Positions 1-6,406 of a stretch of 9,855 bases of DNA are shown piece by piece (the stretch's first letter is position 1; each line of letters starts with the position of its first letter). The position numbers were made by a program, and so were the translations under genes. The DNA is from Planctomycetota bacterium. Lineage in GTDB: Bacteria > Planctomycetota > Phycisphaerae > Sedimentisphaerales > SM23-30. The DNA is taken from the NCBI GenBank assembly GCA_022705365.1, contig JAKJEP010000105.1:1-9855 (forward strand). Reading direction: 5' to 3'. Under the pieces are notes generated by a model that saw only the letters and a program-made list of their open reading frames with translations, was not told where the DNA came from and ran no database searches.

Positions 1-271
1 TATATGCCTGCGGAAGATAGCTCCTGCGGCCTCGAAGGCGGGTCAAAAATTCGCGCTGAAAACAGACAGTTGATGTTGGCGAAGGGGTAAAAGTACATAA
101 GACATGTTGAACCATTGAGTTATCAATATATTTGTCAAAATCCCGTGAGAAATGCGGGTTAATCCTTCCCCCTAAAAATCGGAAAAAACATAAAAAATCT
201 GTTGACCAGTATGTTAGATTATGTAATATTAATGATATATAAACATAAACAAACTTATTGGAGTGTTAAAC
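1..271. other. AT-rich leader region upstream of the aminotransferase
   Basis: No confident gene is seen here. The frame starting at base 1 is open to a TAA at 88-90 (29 codons) and could be the tail of a gene that starts outside the window. A second frame is open to a TGA at 71-73. Neither tail is recognisable, so no CDS is called. From about 90 onward the DNA is AT-rich and non-coding, and it contains the promoter candidate at 202-229 and the ribosome binding site at 260-263. A CCCG/CGGG pair at 142-158 is too short and lacks a T-run, so it is not called a terminator. Confidence 0.5.
202..229 (+). promoter_or_regulatory. Candidate sigma-70 promoter of the aminotransferase-oxidoreductase operon
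   Basis: TTGACC (202-207) matches the -35 consensus at 5 of 6 positions. After 16 bp follows TAATAT (224-229), which matches the -10 consensus at 4 of 6. The surroundings are strongly AT-rich. Transcription would start near 236, giving a leader of about 35 nt before the ATG at 272. This is the best-scoring pair by eye in the upstream region. Planctomycete promoters can deviate from the E. coli consensus. Confidence 0.45.
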
Positions 272-1657
272 ATGAGTCTCAAAACCAGTAACGAAACGTG
301 CCGGTCCTGGGCAAGTGCGGACTTGAACCAGGTACCGCATATAGTTGTAACTCCTCCCGGCCCTCAGAGCCGTTCGTATCACAGCCGCTGCACTAAATAT
401 TTTAAAGGTTTGAGCGGGCAGGTGAAGCTGTTTCCGGTAGTTTTTGCCTCCGGTAAGGGCTGTGTCCTGACGGATGTGGACGGCAACCAATACATCGATT
501 TTTCTTCCGGGATCTATGTCACCACGCTGGGGCATTGCCATCCAAAAGTCACCGAAGCGGTCCAAAAATATGCCGGCCTGCTGATGAATTGCCATGATTT
601 TACCACCCCGATTAAGACCCGGCTGATGGAAAAACTGACAGAAATTCTCCCCGGGGATTTGTCGGGATTCCAGTTGTACGATTCCGGCACGACCGCCGTG
701 GAAGCGGGCCAGCGGGTGTGCCGGGCGGCTACCGGCCAGCATGAGATGATTTCCTGCTTCTACGATTTTCACGGCAAGACCTACGGCGGCGTCTCGCTGG
801 GCCATATCCGTTCCAAGGTGTACGGGCCGACTCGTGCCCCCGGTTTTCATATGGTCCCCCACCCCAATCCCTACCGGCCGCACTGGACGAAGGCGGACGG
901 CACGATCGATACGGACCGCTATATTGCCTTTTATGAGGAATATCTGGACCGGGGGACGGCTGGACAGGTGGCGGCTTTTGTGCTGGAGCCCATTCAGGGC
1001 TGGGGCGGGTCCGTCATTCCGCCGGATGACTTTTTCCCCAAACTGCGGAAATTATGCGACCGGAACAAGATTCTGCTGATGTGCGATGAAGTGCTGACCA
1101 GTATGGGCCGGACGGGGAAATGGCTCTGCTCGCAGCACTGGGACGTACTGCCGGATGTGGTCACGCTGGGCAAGGGGTTCGGCAACGGCTTTCCGGTCAC
1201 CTGCGTGGCGGTACGGGAACCCTACAAAGAATCCTTTGAATCCATTTCCGCCTCCAGCAGTTACGGCGGTAACCCCATGGCCTGTGCCGCGGCCCTGGCC
1301 AGTATCGAGGCGATCGAAGAAGAAAACCTGCTGGAACGCTCTGTCCATTTGGGTGAAATTGCTCTTACACGTATGGAAAAGATGAAAAAGGAACATCCCA
1401 TCGTCGGGGATGTACGGGCCAAGGGCTGCCTGATGGGAATCGAGCTGGTGAAGGACAAAGCCACCAAGGAACCGCTGAACAAAGCCGGCGAGCTGGTCTA
1501 TCAGAAGGCGTTTCGCAAGGGGCTGGCCTGGATTCCCGCCGGGCACATCCTGCGGATGAGCCCGCCGATTGTCATGGAAGATGACATGCTGGGGAAGGGT
1601 CTGGATATGATTGACGAGGCCATCGGTGAAACCGAAAAGGAATTGGGATACGCTTAA
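272..1657 (+). CDS. Class III PLP-dependent aminotransferase (GabT/ornithine aminotransferase-like fold)
   Basis: A cytosolic enzyme of 461 residues, typical of the class III (fold type I, omega-type) aminotransferases, which move an amino group between an amine donor and a keto acid using pyridoxal phosphate. The PLP lysine is K301 in TLGKGFGNG. D272 in CDEVLTSMGRTG is the residue that contacts the pyridine nitrogen, and the phosphate-binding segment SGTTAVEAG (138-146) replaces the usual SGSEAVEAA-type motif. SSSYGGNP (328-335) is the family's STFGGNP motif with conservative changes. The N-terminal TPPGPQSR resembles the start of GabT-like enzymes. The ATG at 272 is preferred because GGAG (260-263) sits 8 nt upstream; the GTG at 263 overlaps that site. 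The oxidoreductase starts 14 nt downstream, so the two are probably cotranscribed. Family is near certain; substrate (GABA, a diamine, an amino sugar or other) cannot be read from the sequence. Confidence 0.93.
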   Translation: MSLKTSNETCRSWASADLNQVPHIVVTPPGPQSRSYHSRCTKYFKGLSGQVKLFPVVFASGKGCVLTDVDGNQYIDFSSGIYVTTLGHCHPKVTEAVQKYAGLLMNCHDFTTPIKTRLMEKLTEILPGDLSGFQLYDSGTTAVEAGQRVCRAATGQHEMISCFYDFHGKTYGGVSLGHIRSKVYGPTRAPGFHMVPHPNPYRPHWTKADGTIDTDRYIAFYEEYLDRGTAGQVAAFVLEPIQGWGGSVIPPDDFFPKLRKLCDRNKILLMCDEVLTSMGRTGKWLCSQHWDVLPDVVTLGKGFGNGFPVTCVAVREPYKESFESISASSSYGGNPMACAAALASIEAIEEENLLERSVHLGEIALTRMEKMKKEHPIVGDVRAKGCLMGIELVKDKATKEPLNKAGELVYQKAFRKGLAWIPAGHILRMSPPIVMEDDMLGKGLDMIDEAIGETEKELGYA

Positions 1658-1671
1658 AAGTTGGAGCCGGT

Positions 1672-2817
1672 ATGAAAACCATACGTTTTGGAATCATCGG
1701 ATGCGGGCTGATGGGGCGTGAATTTGCCAGCGCCGCCGCCCGCTGGTGCCATCTGCCGCAGATGGATATCCGGCCGGAGATTATTTCCGTTTGTGATACG
1801 AATGCCGAACTGCTGGCGTGGTACACCAATCATTTTCCTGCCATCAAGCAAGTCACAGACGATTATCGGTTACTGCTGGCCAATCCGGACATCGAAGCAG
1901 TCTATATAGCCATCCCGCATAATTTGCATGCCGAGTTTTACTGCGCCGCCATCGAGGCCGGCAAGCATCTGCTCGGCGAAAAACCCTTTGGCATCGACCA
2001 GCCGGCCAATGACCGGATCCTGCAGTGCATCCTCCAACATCCGCAGGTGTTTGCCCGCTGTTCTTCCGAATCGCCCTTTTTCCCGGCTATGCAGAAAATC
2101 GGGGGACTGATCGAAAAGCGGGCCTTCGGGCAGATTATCGAGGTGCATTCCGGGTTTTTGCACTCCAGCGATCTGGACGCCCAGAAACCAATCAACTGGA
2201 AACGGAAAATCGAATACAACGGTGAGTACGGCTGCATGGGGGACCTGGGCATGCATGCCTGCCATATGCCCTTTAAGGCCGGCTGGCTGCCGCAGAATGT
2301 ATCGGCGCAGCTATGTAAAATTGTCCCGTCCCGTCCCGATGGCAAGGGCGGTATGGCCGAATGCCGGACCTGGGACAATGCCACGCTGTTATGCAAAACA
2401 CTGGATACCGCCACTGGTCAGGCCTTTCCCATGACCATCAAGACGCACCGGATTGCGCCCGGGCATAAGAATACCTGGTATCTGGAGGTCTATGGCAGCC
2501 AGTCTTCCGCCCGCTGGTCGAGCAAGCAGGCCAACACGCTGGAAATCCTGGATTACCAACCAGGGGCAGAGCAGGCCTGGCAGGTCATGGATATGGGCCA
2601 TGAGATGGCGTATAAATCCATTACCGGCGGGATTTTTGAGGTCGGCTTTTCCGATATCATTTTGCAGATGTGGGCGGCGTTTCTCTATGAAATGGTGCAC
2701 GGCCAGCCCATCCGCAAATTTGCCGGCTGTGTGACCCCGGAGGAAACCGCCTGGTCGCATCGGTTATTCACTGCCGCCCTGGCCTCGCATGAACAGCAGG
2801 CCACCATGCCGGTTTGA
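1672..2817 (+). CDS. Gfo/Idh/MocA-family NAD(P)-dependent oxidoreductase
   Basis: A cytosolic dehydrogenase of 381 residues, normal for the Gfo/Idh/MocA family, whose members oxidise or reduce sugars, inositols and related polyols. The Rossmann nucleotide-binding loop is GCGLMG (10-15) after a beta strand (RFGIIG). The family EKP motif is at 103-105 (GEKPFG), with K104 as the usual catalytic lysine. GDLGMHACH (190-198) matches the D-x-G-x-H motif, giving D191 and H195 as likely active-site residues. The rest is the C-terminal alpha/beta domain. GGAG (1663-1666) lies 5 nt before the ATG. The gap to the aminotransferase stop is only 14 nt, which suggests an operon in which one enzyme makes a keto compound and the other aminates or deaminates it. 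That pairing is inference; the substrate is unknown. Confidence 0.92.
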   Translation: MKTIRFGIIGCGLMGREFASAAARWCHLPQMDIRPEIISVCDTNAELLAWYTNHFPAIKQVTDDYRLLLANPDIEAVYIAIPHNLHAEFYCAAIEAGKHLLGEKPFGIDQPANDRILQCILQHPQVFARCSSESPFFPAMQKIGGLIEKRAFGQIIEVHSGFLHSSDLDAQKPINWKRKIEYNGEYGCMGDLGMHACHMPFKAGWLPQNVSAQLCKIVPSRPDGKGGMAECRTWDNATLLCKTLDTATGQAFPMTIKTHRIAPGHKNTWYLEVYGSQSSARWSSKQANTLEILDYQPGAEQAWQVMDMGHEMAYKSITGGIFEVGFSDIILQMWAAFLYEMVHGQPIRKFAGCVTPEETAWSHRLFTAALASHEQQATMPV

Positions 2818-3174
2818 ATCCGGCGCTTTCTTTCCGCACTCTGCCGGCCCCGGAAGACGCAGGCGGACCATTCCTATTATGATGGATCAGATAGGGGATG
2901 GAACTCAAGAGATAACCGGGGGGATATAAAACTGGGCGATACCGGCATCCCGCCTGCCGCCAGACATCATCCTTTATCTATCCTTCCGAAACATTTTATT
3001 CGCAATTGGTTATGAGAAACCTGCATGTCTGTTTTCCTGGTTGGGGAGACAGGCAAACCACTGAATACCGTTAAAATAGATAAACGGTTGACAGGCAAGG
3101 GGCATTTATGAAAATTAGTTGACTTTTCCGGTGGGGATCGCCGGGGAATTCGGCTAAATGGGGGTATAATACAC
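2818..3174. other. Intergenic region without a supported gene
   Basis: This stretch of 357 bases lies between the oxidoreductase stop and the 3' end of the tRNA. GCCGG-type repeats just after 2817 could pair weakly, but no T-run follows, so no terminator is called. TTGACA (3088-3093), TTGACT (3119-3124) and TATAAT (3165-3170) occur on the plus strand, but no pair has promoter spacing and no plus-strand gene follows. Short open frames here have no ribosome binding site or recognisable product. Confidence 0.6.
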
Positions 3175-3248
3175 CGCGCCCGGCAGGACTCGAACCTGCA
3201 ACCTTCGGATTCGAAGTCCGCGACTCTATCCAATTGAGCTACGGGCGC
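3175..3248 (-). tRNA. tRNA-Arg (anticodon UCG)
   Basis: The minus strand folds into a full cloverleaf of 74 nt. The acceptor stem GCGCCCG/CGGGCGC is perfect, and the discriminator base is G. The T stem GCAGG/CCTGC is perfect with loop TTCGAGT. The D stem GCTC/GAGT has one G-U pair. The anticodon loop CTTCGAA places UCG at 3212-3214, reading the Arg codon CGA. The first anticodon-stem pair (27-43) is a G-A mismatch; the other four pairs are normal. CCA is not encoded after the discriminator and must be added by the nucleotidyltransferase. It lies downstream of the LEPR-XLL gene on the same strand, but a separate transcript is likely. Confidence 0.96.
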
Positions 3249-3262
3249 AACTTAATATATAA

Positions 3263-3281
3263 CAATCACTTATATTGATTG
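3263..3281. repeat. Inverted repeat just upstream of tRNA-Arg
   Basis: CAATCA (3263-3268) and TGATTG (3276-3281) are perfect inverted copies separated by 7 bp. They lie 15-33 bp before the 5' end of the tRNA, in the zone where its promoter should be. A TATATT on the minus strand between this repeat and the tRNA may be the -10, but no good -35 is seen. Function is unknown. Confidence 0.3.
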
Positions 3282-3316
3282 AAGAAAATCCGTATGTTTC
3301 TAAAATACAAACTACG

Positions 3317-3369
3317 TTACAGCCAGATTCTGGTTTATCATTCATGATAGATTTCATGTCTGGTTGTAG
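3317..3369. repeat. Long imperfect hairpin between the LEPR-XLL gene and tRNA-Arg
   Basis: Arms at 3318-3327 and 3359-3368 pair over 10 positions (one G-U), closing on an inner stem TATCA (3336-3340) / TGATA (3345-3349) with a TTCA loop. Read on the minus strand, it lies about 140 nt after the stop of the LEPR-XLL gene and 70 nt before the tRNA. It might end or stabilise that mRNA. No clean run of T follows, so a classical intrinsic terminator is not claimed. Confidence 0.35.
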
Positions 3370-3506
3370 GTATGGACAAAAACCATCCTAAAATCCAATT
3401 CTTAAAAACGAAAAACACGCTCAAGCAAATTTCCACTTACCCTACATTCGATGTTTCAATTTTGCAAGAAAATTAAGGGCAAGATGTTGGGAGCAGGGCG
3501 GCCGGA

Positions 3507-4733
3507 TTAGTACCAGACATCATAGCTGTAATAGGAATCGGTGTAGTAATAATCGGTGTACCAGGGGTCGTAGTAGATATCGGTATAATAATAATCCGTG
3601 TAGTAATAGTCATCGTAGTATGAATCATAGTAGTCAACGTAGTAATAATCATCATAGTAATAATCAACATAGTAGTAGTCATCTGTGTAGTAATAGTAGT
3701 CGTCGTAGTAATAGTCGTCGTAGTAATACTCATCCACATAGACCACTTCGGTATAAACCGGCCAGTACCACACATCTTCCTCGATGATGTAAACGTCATA
3801 GCTAGGCGGGGTATAGGCGTCGAGGTAGATATGATCGATATCCCCATCGGTTTCAATAGTGGTATCCGAAATGTTGTAGGCCCAGATGGTGCCGATCCCT
3901 TCCGGACCGGCGAGGATTTCACTCTCTTCGATCCAGTTCCAGACATCCAGCCAATCCAGGAAACCCCCCGTCTCTACGATGGTGCCCGCCATCCCGCCGT
4001 CCACATAAATCTCCCAGATTGCCCATTGCCCGTAGATGTCCGCATCCAGCACATCCAGGCCGACCTCCAGCAGGTTCAGTTCTTCATTGGTGGCGATGGT
4101 GGAATTTTCCAGATACCCGTCGATGGTAATTTTTCCGATGGTTTCGCTGGCATCAATCAGCGAATTGGCGGCCACATCGCCCCAGACCTCCATTTTTTTC
4201 AATTCCCCGTCCACCAGCAGACGCGCATCGGTAACATGGCCTTCCACGGTTACTTTCTTGAGGTTGCCGTTGACCACCAGGTCCGCATAATCCAGGTTCC
4301 CCTCCAGGGTAAGCTGCTTCAGCCCGCTGTTGATATACCATTCTACCAGGCTGCCGTCCAGATTGGCGGTGCTGTAGAGGCTGATCTTCTCGACGGAATC
4401 CACCACCAGATTGCCCAGGTTGCCATCGACCTTAATCTGTTTGAGGTCTTCCCCGGCGGCGTCGATGGCCCCTATATCGACATAGCCGTCGCCGCCTGTC
4501 TTTTTCGAGGCGGTAATCGTCAGCTTGCTCTTGGCGTTGGTGCCCCAGACGGTAATCGATTCGATCTGCTGGCCATACCCGCTGTCAAAGGCGGCAATGT
4601 CCATATCGCCCCGCCCGGAAAGCTTCACGGTTACGCTATCCCCATCGATATCGACACCTTTCCATAAACCGGACAGCAGGTATCGCGGTTCCAGTGCTTC
4701 AACCTTCAGCGTATGATTTTTTCGAGCTTTCAT
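3507..4733 (-). CDS. LEPR-XLL protein with beta-solenoid-like repeats and a Tyr/Asp-rich C-terminal tail
   Basis: A 408-residue protein of unknown function, probably exported. Residues 14-22 (LEPRYLLSG), after a basic start, are the LEPR-XLL signature found at the N-terminus of planctomycetal extracellular proteins. Residues 97 to about 310 form roughly ten tandem units of ~20 residues, such as LKQLTLEGNLDYADLVVNGN (138-157) and LKKVTVEGHVTDARLLVDGE (158-177). The alternation of hydrophobic residues and the xVxG turn suggest a beta-solenoid. Residues 335-408 are low complexity: 39 of 74 are Tyr and 19 Asp, in YYYDD, YYYVD and YYYTD units, with no Lys or Arg. No classical hydrophobic signal peptide or C-terminal membrane anchor is visible. 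AGGAG lies 8 nt before the ATG. The gene is divergent from the gene at 5075. A role in a surface layer, adhesion or cross-linking is inference only. Confidence 0.85.
   Translation of the reverse strand: MKARKNHTLKVEALEPRYLLSGLWKGVDIDGDSVTVKLSGRGDMDIAAFDSGYGQQIESITVWGTNAKSKLTITASKKTGGDGYVDIGAIDAAGEDLKQIKVDGNLGNLVVDSVEKISLYSTANLDGSLVEWYINSGLKQLTLEGNLDYADLVVNGNLKKVTVEGHVTDARLLVDGELKKMEVWGDVAANSLIDASETIGKITIDGYLENSTIATNEELNLLEVGLDVLDADIYGQWAIWEIYVDGGMAGTIVETGGFLDWLDVWNWIEESEILAGPEGIGTIWAYNISDTTIETDGDIDHIYLDAYTPPSYDVYIIEEDVWYWPVYTEVVYVDEYYYDDYYYDDYYYYTDDYYYVDYYYDDYYYVDYYDSYYDDYYYTDYYYTDIYYDPWYTDYYYTDSYYSYDVWY
3510..3731 (-). repeat. Degenerate 15-bp tandem repeat coding for the Tyr/Asp tail
   Basis: This DNA encodes residues 335-408 of the LEPR-XLL protein. 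Two exact 15-bp copies lie at 3699-3713 and 3714-3728 (each codes for YYYDD). Further copies toward the stop codon have diverged and vary between about 3 and 6 codons. The pattern fits growth by replication slippage followed by drift under selection for Tyr and Asp. Confidence 0.75.
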
Positions 4734-4877
4734 GACTTTGCTCCTTTCTTATTCTATTGGACCCGCTCTCCGGTCGCCAGGTTAGAATAATCCTCTCCTG
4801 CCTGCCGCTTACCGATTCCCCTGCGAAAGCCCTGGTAAAATCCCCAAAACTTTTCACGGGTAACAATAACTTTTAAA

Positions 4878-4907
4878 ATTATATTGTAAATACCTTTTGG
4901 TTAATCA
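4878..4907 (-). promoter_or_regulatory. Possible promoter of the LEPR-XLL gene
   Basis: On the minus strand a perfect TATAAT lies at 4883-4878. The -35 region 17-18 bp upstream reads GATTAA/TGATTA, a poor match. It would give a leader of about 140 nt. Only the -10 supports this call. Confidence 0.28.
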
Positions 4908-4950
4908 CTTATATCAAATATCATTTATGCGCCCCGGATAAAATTTCGGT

Positions 4951-4991
4951 GGTATTTTGCAATTCTCCACTAGAACTTTTTTTAAAATACC
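4951..4991. repeat. Nested inverted repeat in the divergent spacer
   Basis: GGTATTTT (4951-4958) and AAAATACC (4984-4991) are perfect 8-bp inverted copies. Between them TTCT (4963-4966) and AGAA (4972-4975) form a second, smaller pair around CCACT, followed by a run of seven T (4977-4983). It could be an operator or a hairpin. It starts 84 bp before the ATG at 5075. Confidence 0.45.
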
Positions 4992-5074
4992 GGTAGTATG
5001 ACCCTACAACTCGTTTATCGCTGTTTTAAGGGATGATTGGACCGAAAATCGGGTGTTGCTGGAAATAAATCCTG

Positions 5075-5386
5075 ATGGTTTATAGAAAGTGGCTCAAAGG
5101 CGCACAGATTTTGGCGAAATTGAAGGAAGCGGATGTCTTGCTGGCCCAGGGACTGACCATGAAGGAAGTCTGCCGTAAACTTCACGTCCATCAATCCACG
5201 TATGAGCATTGGCGCAATAATTACCAGGGGATGGACCCTGAGGACATCGACCAGATCCGAAATCTGAAACACAAAAACCACCGCCTCCGCACGCAACTGT
5301 ATGAGCGAGGCCGGACTTTGACTCTTATAAGCATTATTGTATATATCCTGGCGACGTTTGGCCTGGTTTATTGGCTGATGAGATAG
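5075..5386 (+). CDS. OrfA-like (IS3-type) helix-turn-helix protein with C-terminal transmembrane helix
   Basis: A 103-residue protein. Residues 8-52 (AKLKEADVLLAQGLTMKEVC then HVHQSTYEHWRNNYQGM) closely match, from memory of the family, the DNA-binding N-terminus of IS3-family OrfA proteins. Residues 57-80 keep the charged, coiled-coil-like stretch that follows in OrfA. From residue 82 a hydrophobic segment (LISIIVYILATFGLVYWLM) replaces the normal OrfA end, so the protein would be anchored in the inner membrane by its tail with the helix-turn-helix in the cytoplasm. No OrfB (DDE integrase) follows: hemB ends, convergently, 15 bp downstream. No terminal inverted repeats are evident. The start is chosen at the first ATG after an in-frame TAA at 5066; its ribosome binding site (GGAAA at 5061) is weak. 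It may be a domesticated transposase part acting as a membrane-tethered regulator; that function is inferred. Confidence 0.75.
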   Translation: MVYRKWLKGAQILAKLKEADVLLAQGLTMKEVCRKLHVHQSTYEHWRNNYQGMDPEDIDQIRNLKHKNHRLRTQLYERGRTLTLISIIVYILATFGLVYWLMR

Positions 5387-5401
5387 ATTAAAATGTACCG
5401 T

Positions 5402-6388
5402 TTACCGAAGCCAGCCGGCGACATCGGCGGCATGGTAGGTAATGAGCAAATCGGCCCCGGCCCGTTTGATGGAGGTCAGGATTTCCAGCACGGCCGCCTT
5501 TTCGTCTATCCAGCCGCTGGCGGCGGCCGCCTTGACCATGGCGTACTCCCCTGAAACATTGTACGCGGCGGTCGGCATCCCGAATGCCTCCTTCACTTGC
5601 GAAATAATATCCAGATACGCCAGCGCCGGCTTGATCATCACCAGATCCGCCCCCTCCTGAATGTCCAACTCCACCTCCCGCAGCGCCTCTTCGCGGTTGG
5701 CCGGGTCCATCTGATGGCTGCGGCGGTCGCCGAATTTCGGCGCGCCTTCCGCCGCCTCCCGGAACGGGCCGTAAAAACAGGAGGCATATTTCGCCGAGTA
5801 GGCCATAATGGGAATATGGGTAAAGCCGAACTCATCCAAAGCTTCGCGGATAGCCCCGACCGCTCCGTCAATCATGCCCGACGGCGCCACAATGTCCACG
5901 CCGGCCCGGGCATGGGAGGCCACCTGCAAGCGGAGATTTTCCAGCGTAGCGTCATGGTCCAGGACCATCTGGCCATCGCGTTCGGCCATTACGCCGCAAT
6001 GGCCGTGATCGGTATATTCGCAAAAGCAAACATCCGAAATCACCATCATGTCCGGCAGAATCTTTTTGATCATCCGGGCGGCTTGCTGAATCACGCCGTA
6101 ATCGTCGTCCCAGCTTTCCGTGCCGGCTGAATCCTTCCGCAGCGGAATCCCAAACAGCAGAACGGCCCGAATCCCCAGGTCCCAGAGTTTGCGAACCTGC
6201 TCCTTGAGCTGGTCCACCGAAAGCTGATACTGCCCCGGCATTGAGCGGATTTCCTTTTTCACGCCGTGGCCGTGATGGACAAACAGCGGGGCAATCAGGT
6301 CGCCGCGATCCACCGTGGTTTCCCGCACCATACTCCGCAGCGTTTCATTGGCCCGCAGCCGGCTCAGACGAATGGGTATATTTGCCAT
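5402..6388 (-). CDS. hemB: Porphobilinogen synthase (delta-aminolevulinic acid dehydratase)
   Basis: A cytosolic enzyme that condenses two 5-aminolevulinate molecules into porphobilinogen, the first common step of tetrapyrrole (heme, siroheme, cobalamin) synthesis. The length of 328 residues is typical. The Zn-binding cysteines C121, C123 and C131 are in DVCFCEYTDHGHCG, so this is the Zn-type rather than the Asp-rich Mg-type enzyme. The two Schiff-base lysines are K200 (AYSAKYASCFYGPFR) and K253 (VMIKPALAYLD). GGGAG lies 6 nt before the ATG. It follows the isochorismatase-family gene by 18 nt on the same strand and is probably cotranscribed from the promoter at 6996-7024. Other heme genes are not in the window. 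Confidence 0.97.
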   Translation of the reverse strand: MANIPIRLSRLRANETLRSMVRETTVDRGDLIAPLFVHHGHGVKKEIRSMPGQYQLSVDQLKEQVRKLWDLGIRAVLLFGIPLRKDSAGTESWDDDYGVIQQAARMIKKILPDMMVISDVCFCEYTDHGHCGVMAERDGQMVLDHDATLENLRLQVASHARAGVDIVAPSGMIDGAVGAIREALDEFGFTHIPIMAYSAKYASCFYGPFREAAEGAPKFGDRRSHQMDPANREEALREVELDIQEGADLVMIKPALAYLDIISQVKEAFGMPTAAYNVSGEYAMVKAAAASGWIDEKAAVLEILTSIKRAGADLLITYHAADVAGWLR

Positions 6389-6406
6389 AGAGTTCTCCCG
6401 CTGGGA

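Larger units (their letters stand above)
4734..5074. other. Divergent AT-rich intergenic region
   Basis: This 341-bp spacer separates the LEPR-XLL gene (minus) from the helix-turn-helix/membrane protein (plus). It holds the ribosome binding site and a possible promoter for the former, an inverted repeat at 4951-4991 and a run of seven T. No protein or RNA gene is supported. On the plus strand TAGTAT (4994-4999) could be a -10 for the gene at 5075, but its -35 is poor. Confidence 0.55.

Noticed and set aside
263..271. GTG start three codons before the aminotransferase ATG
   Set aside because: It overlaps the GGAG ribosome binding site (260-263) that is well spaced for the ATG at 272.
3088..3170. 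Plus-strand promoter from TTGACA, TTGACT and TATAAT
   Set aside because: No -35/-10 pair has 15-19 bp spacing, and the only gene just downstream is the tRNA on the other strand.
2967..3233. 88-codon open frame on the minus strand
   Set aside because: It begins inside tRNA-Arg and translates the tRNA sequence; no ribosome binding site and no recognisable product.
3510..3731. Possible CRISPR array or satellite repeat
   Set aside because: The units are contiguous 15-bp codon repeats without spacers and keep the reading frame of a protein.
3473..3946. Minus-strand open frame rich in Thr and Ile over the Tyr/Asp tail
   Set aside because: It is another reading frame of the tandem repeat; the LEPR-XLL frame has the proper start, signature and domain order.
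3831..4667. 278-codon plus-strand open frame antisense to the LEPR-XLL gene
   Set aside because: It mirrors the codon pattern of the real gene, has no family resemblance and no good start signal.
4900..5401. Complete IS3-family insertion sequence around the OrfA-like gene
   Set aside because: No OrfB, no convincing terminal inverted repeats or target duplication; hemB begins its 3' end 15 bp after the stop.
5597..6130. 177-codon plus-strand open frame inside hemB
   Set aside because: Antisense shadow of a well-supported enzyme gene.
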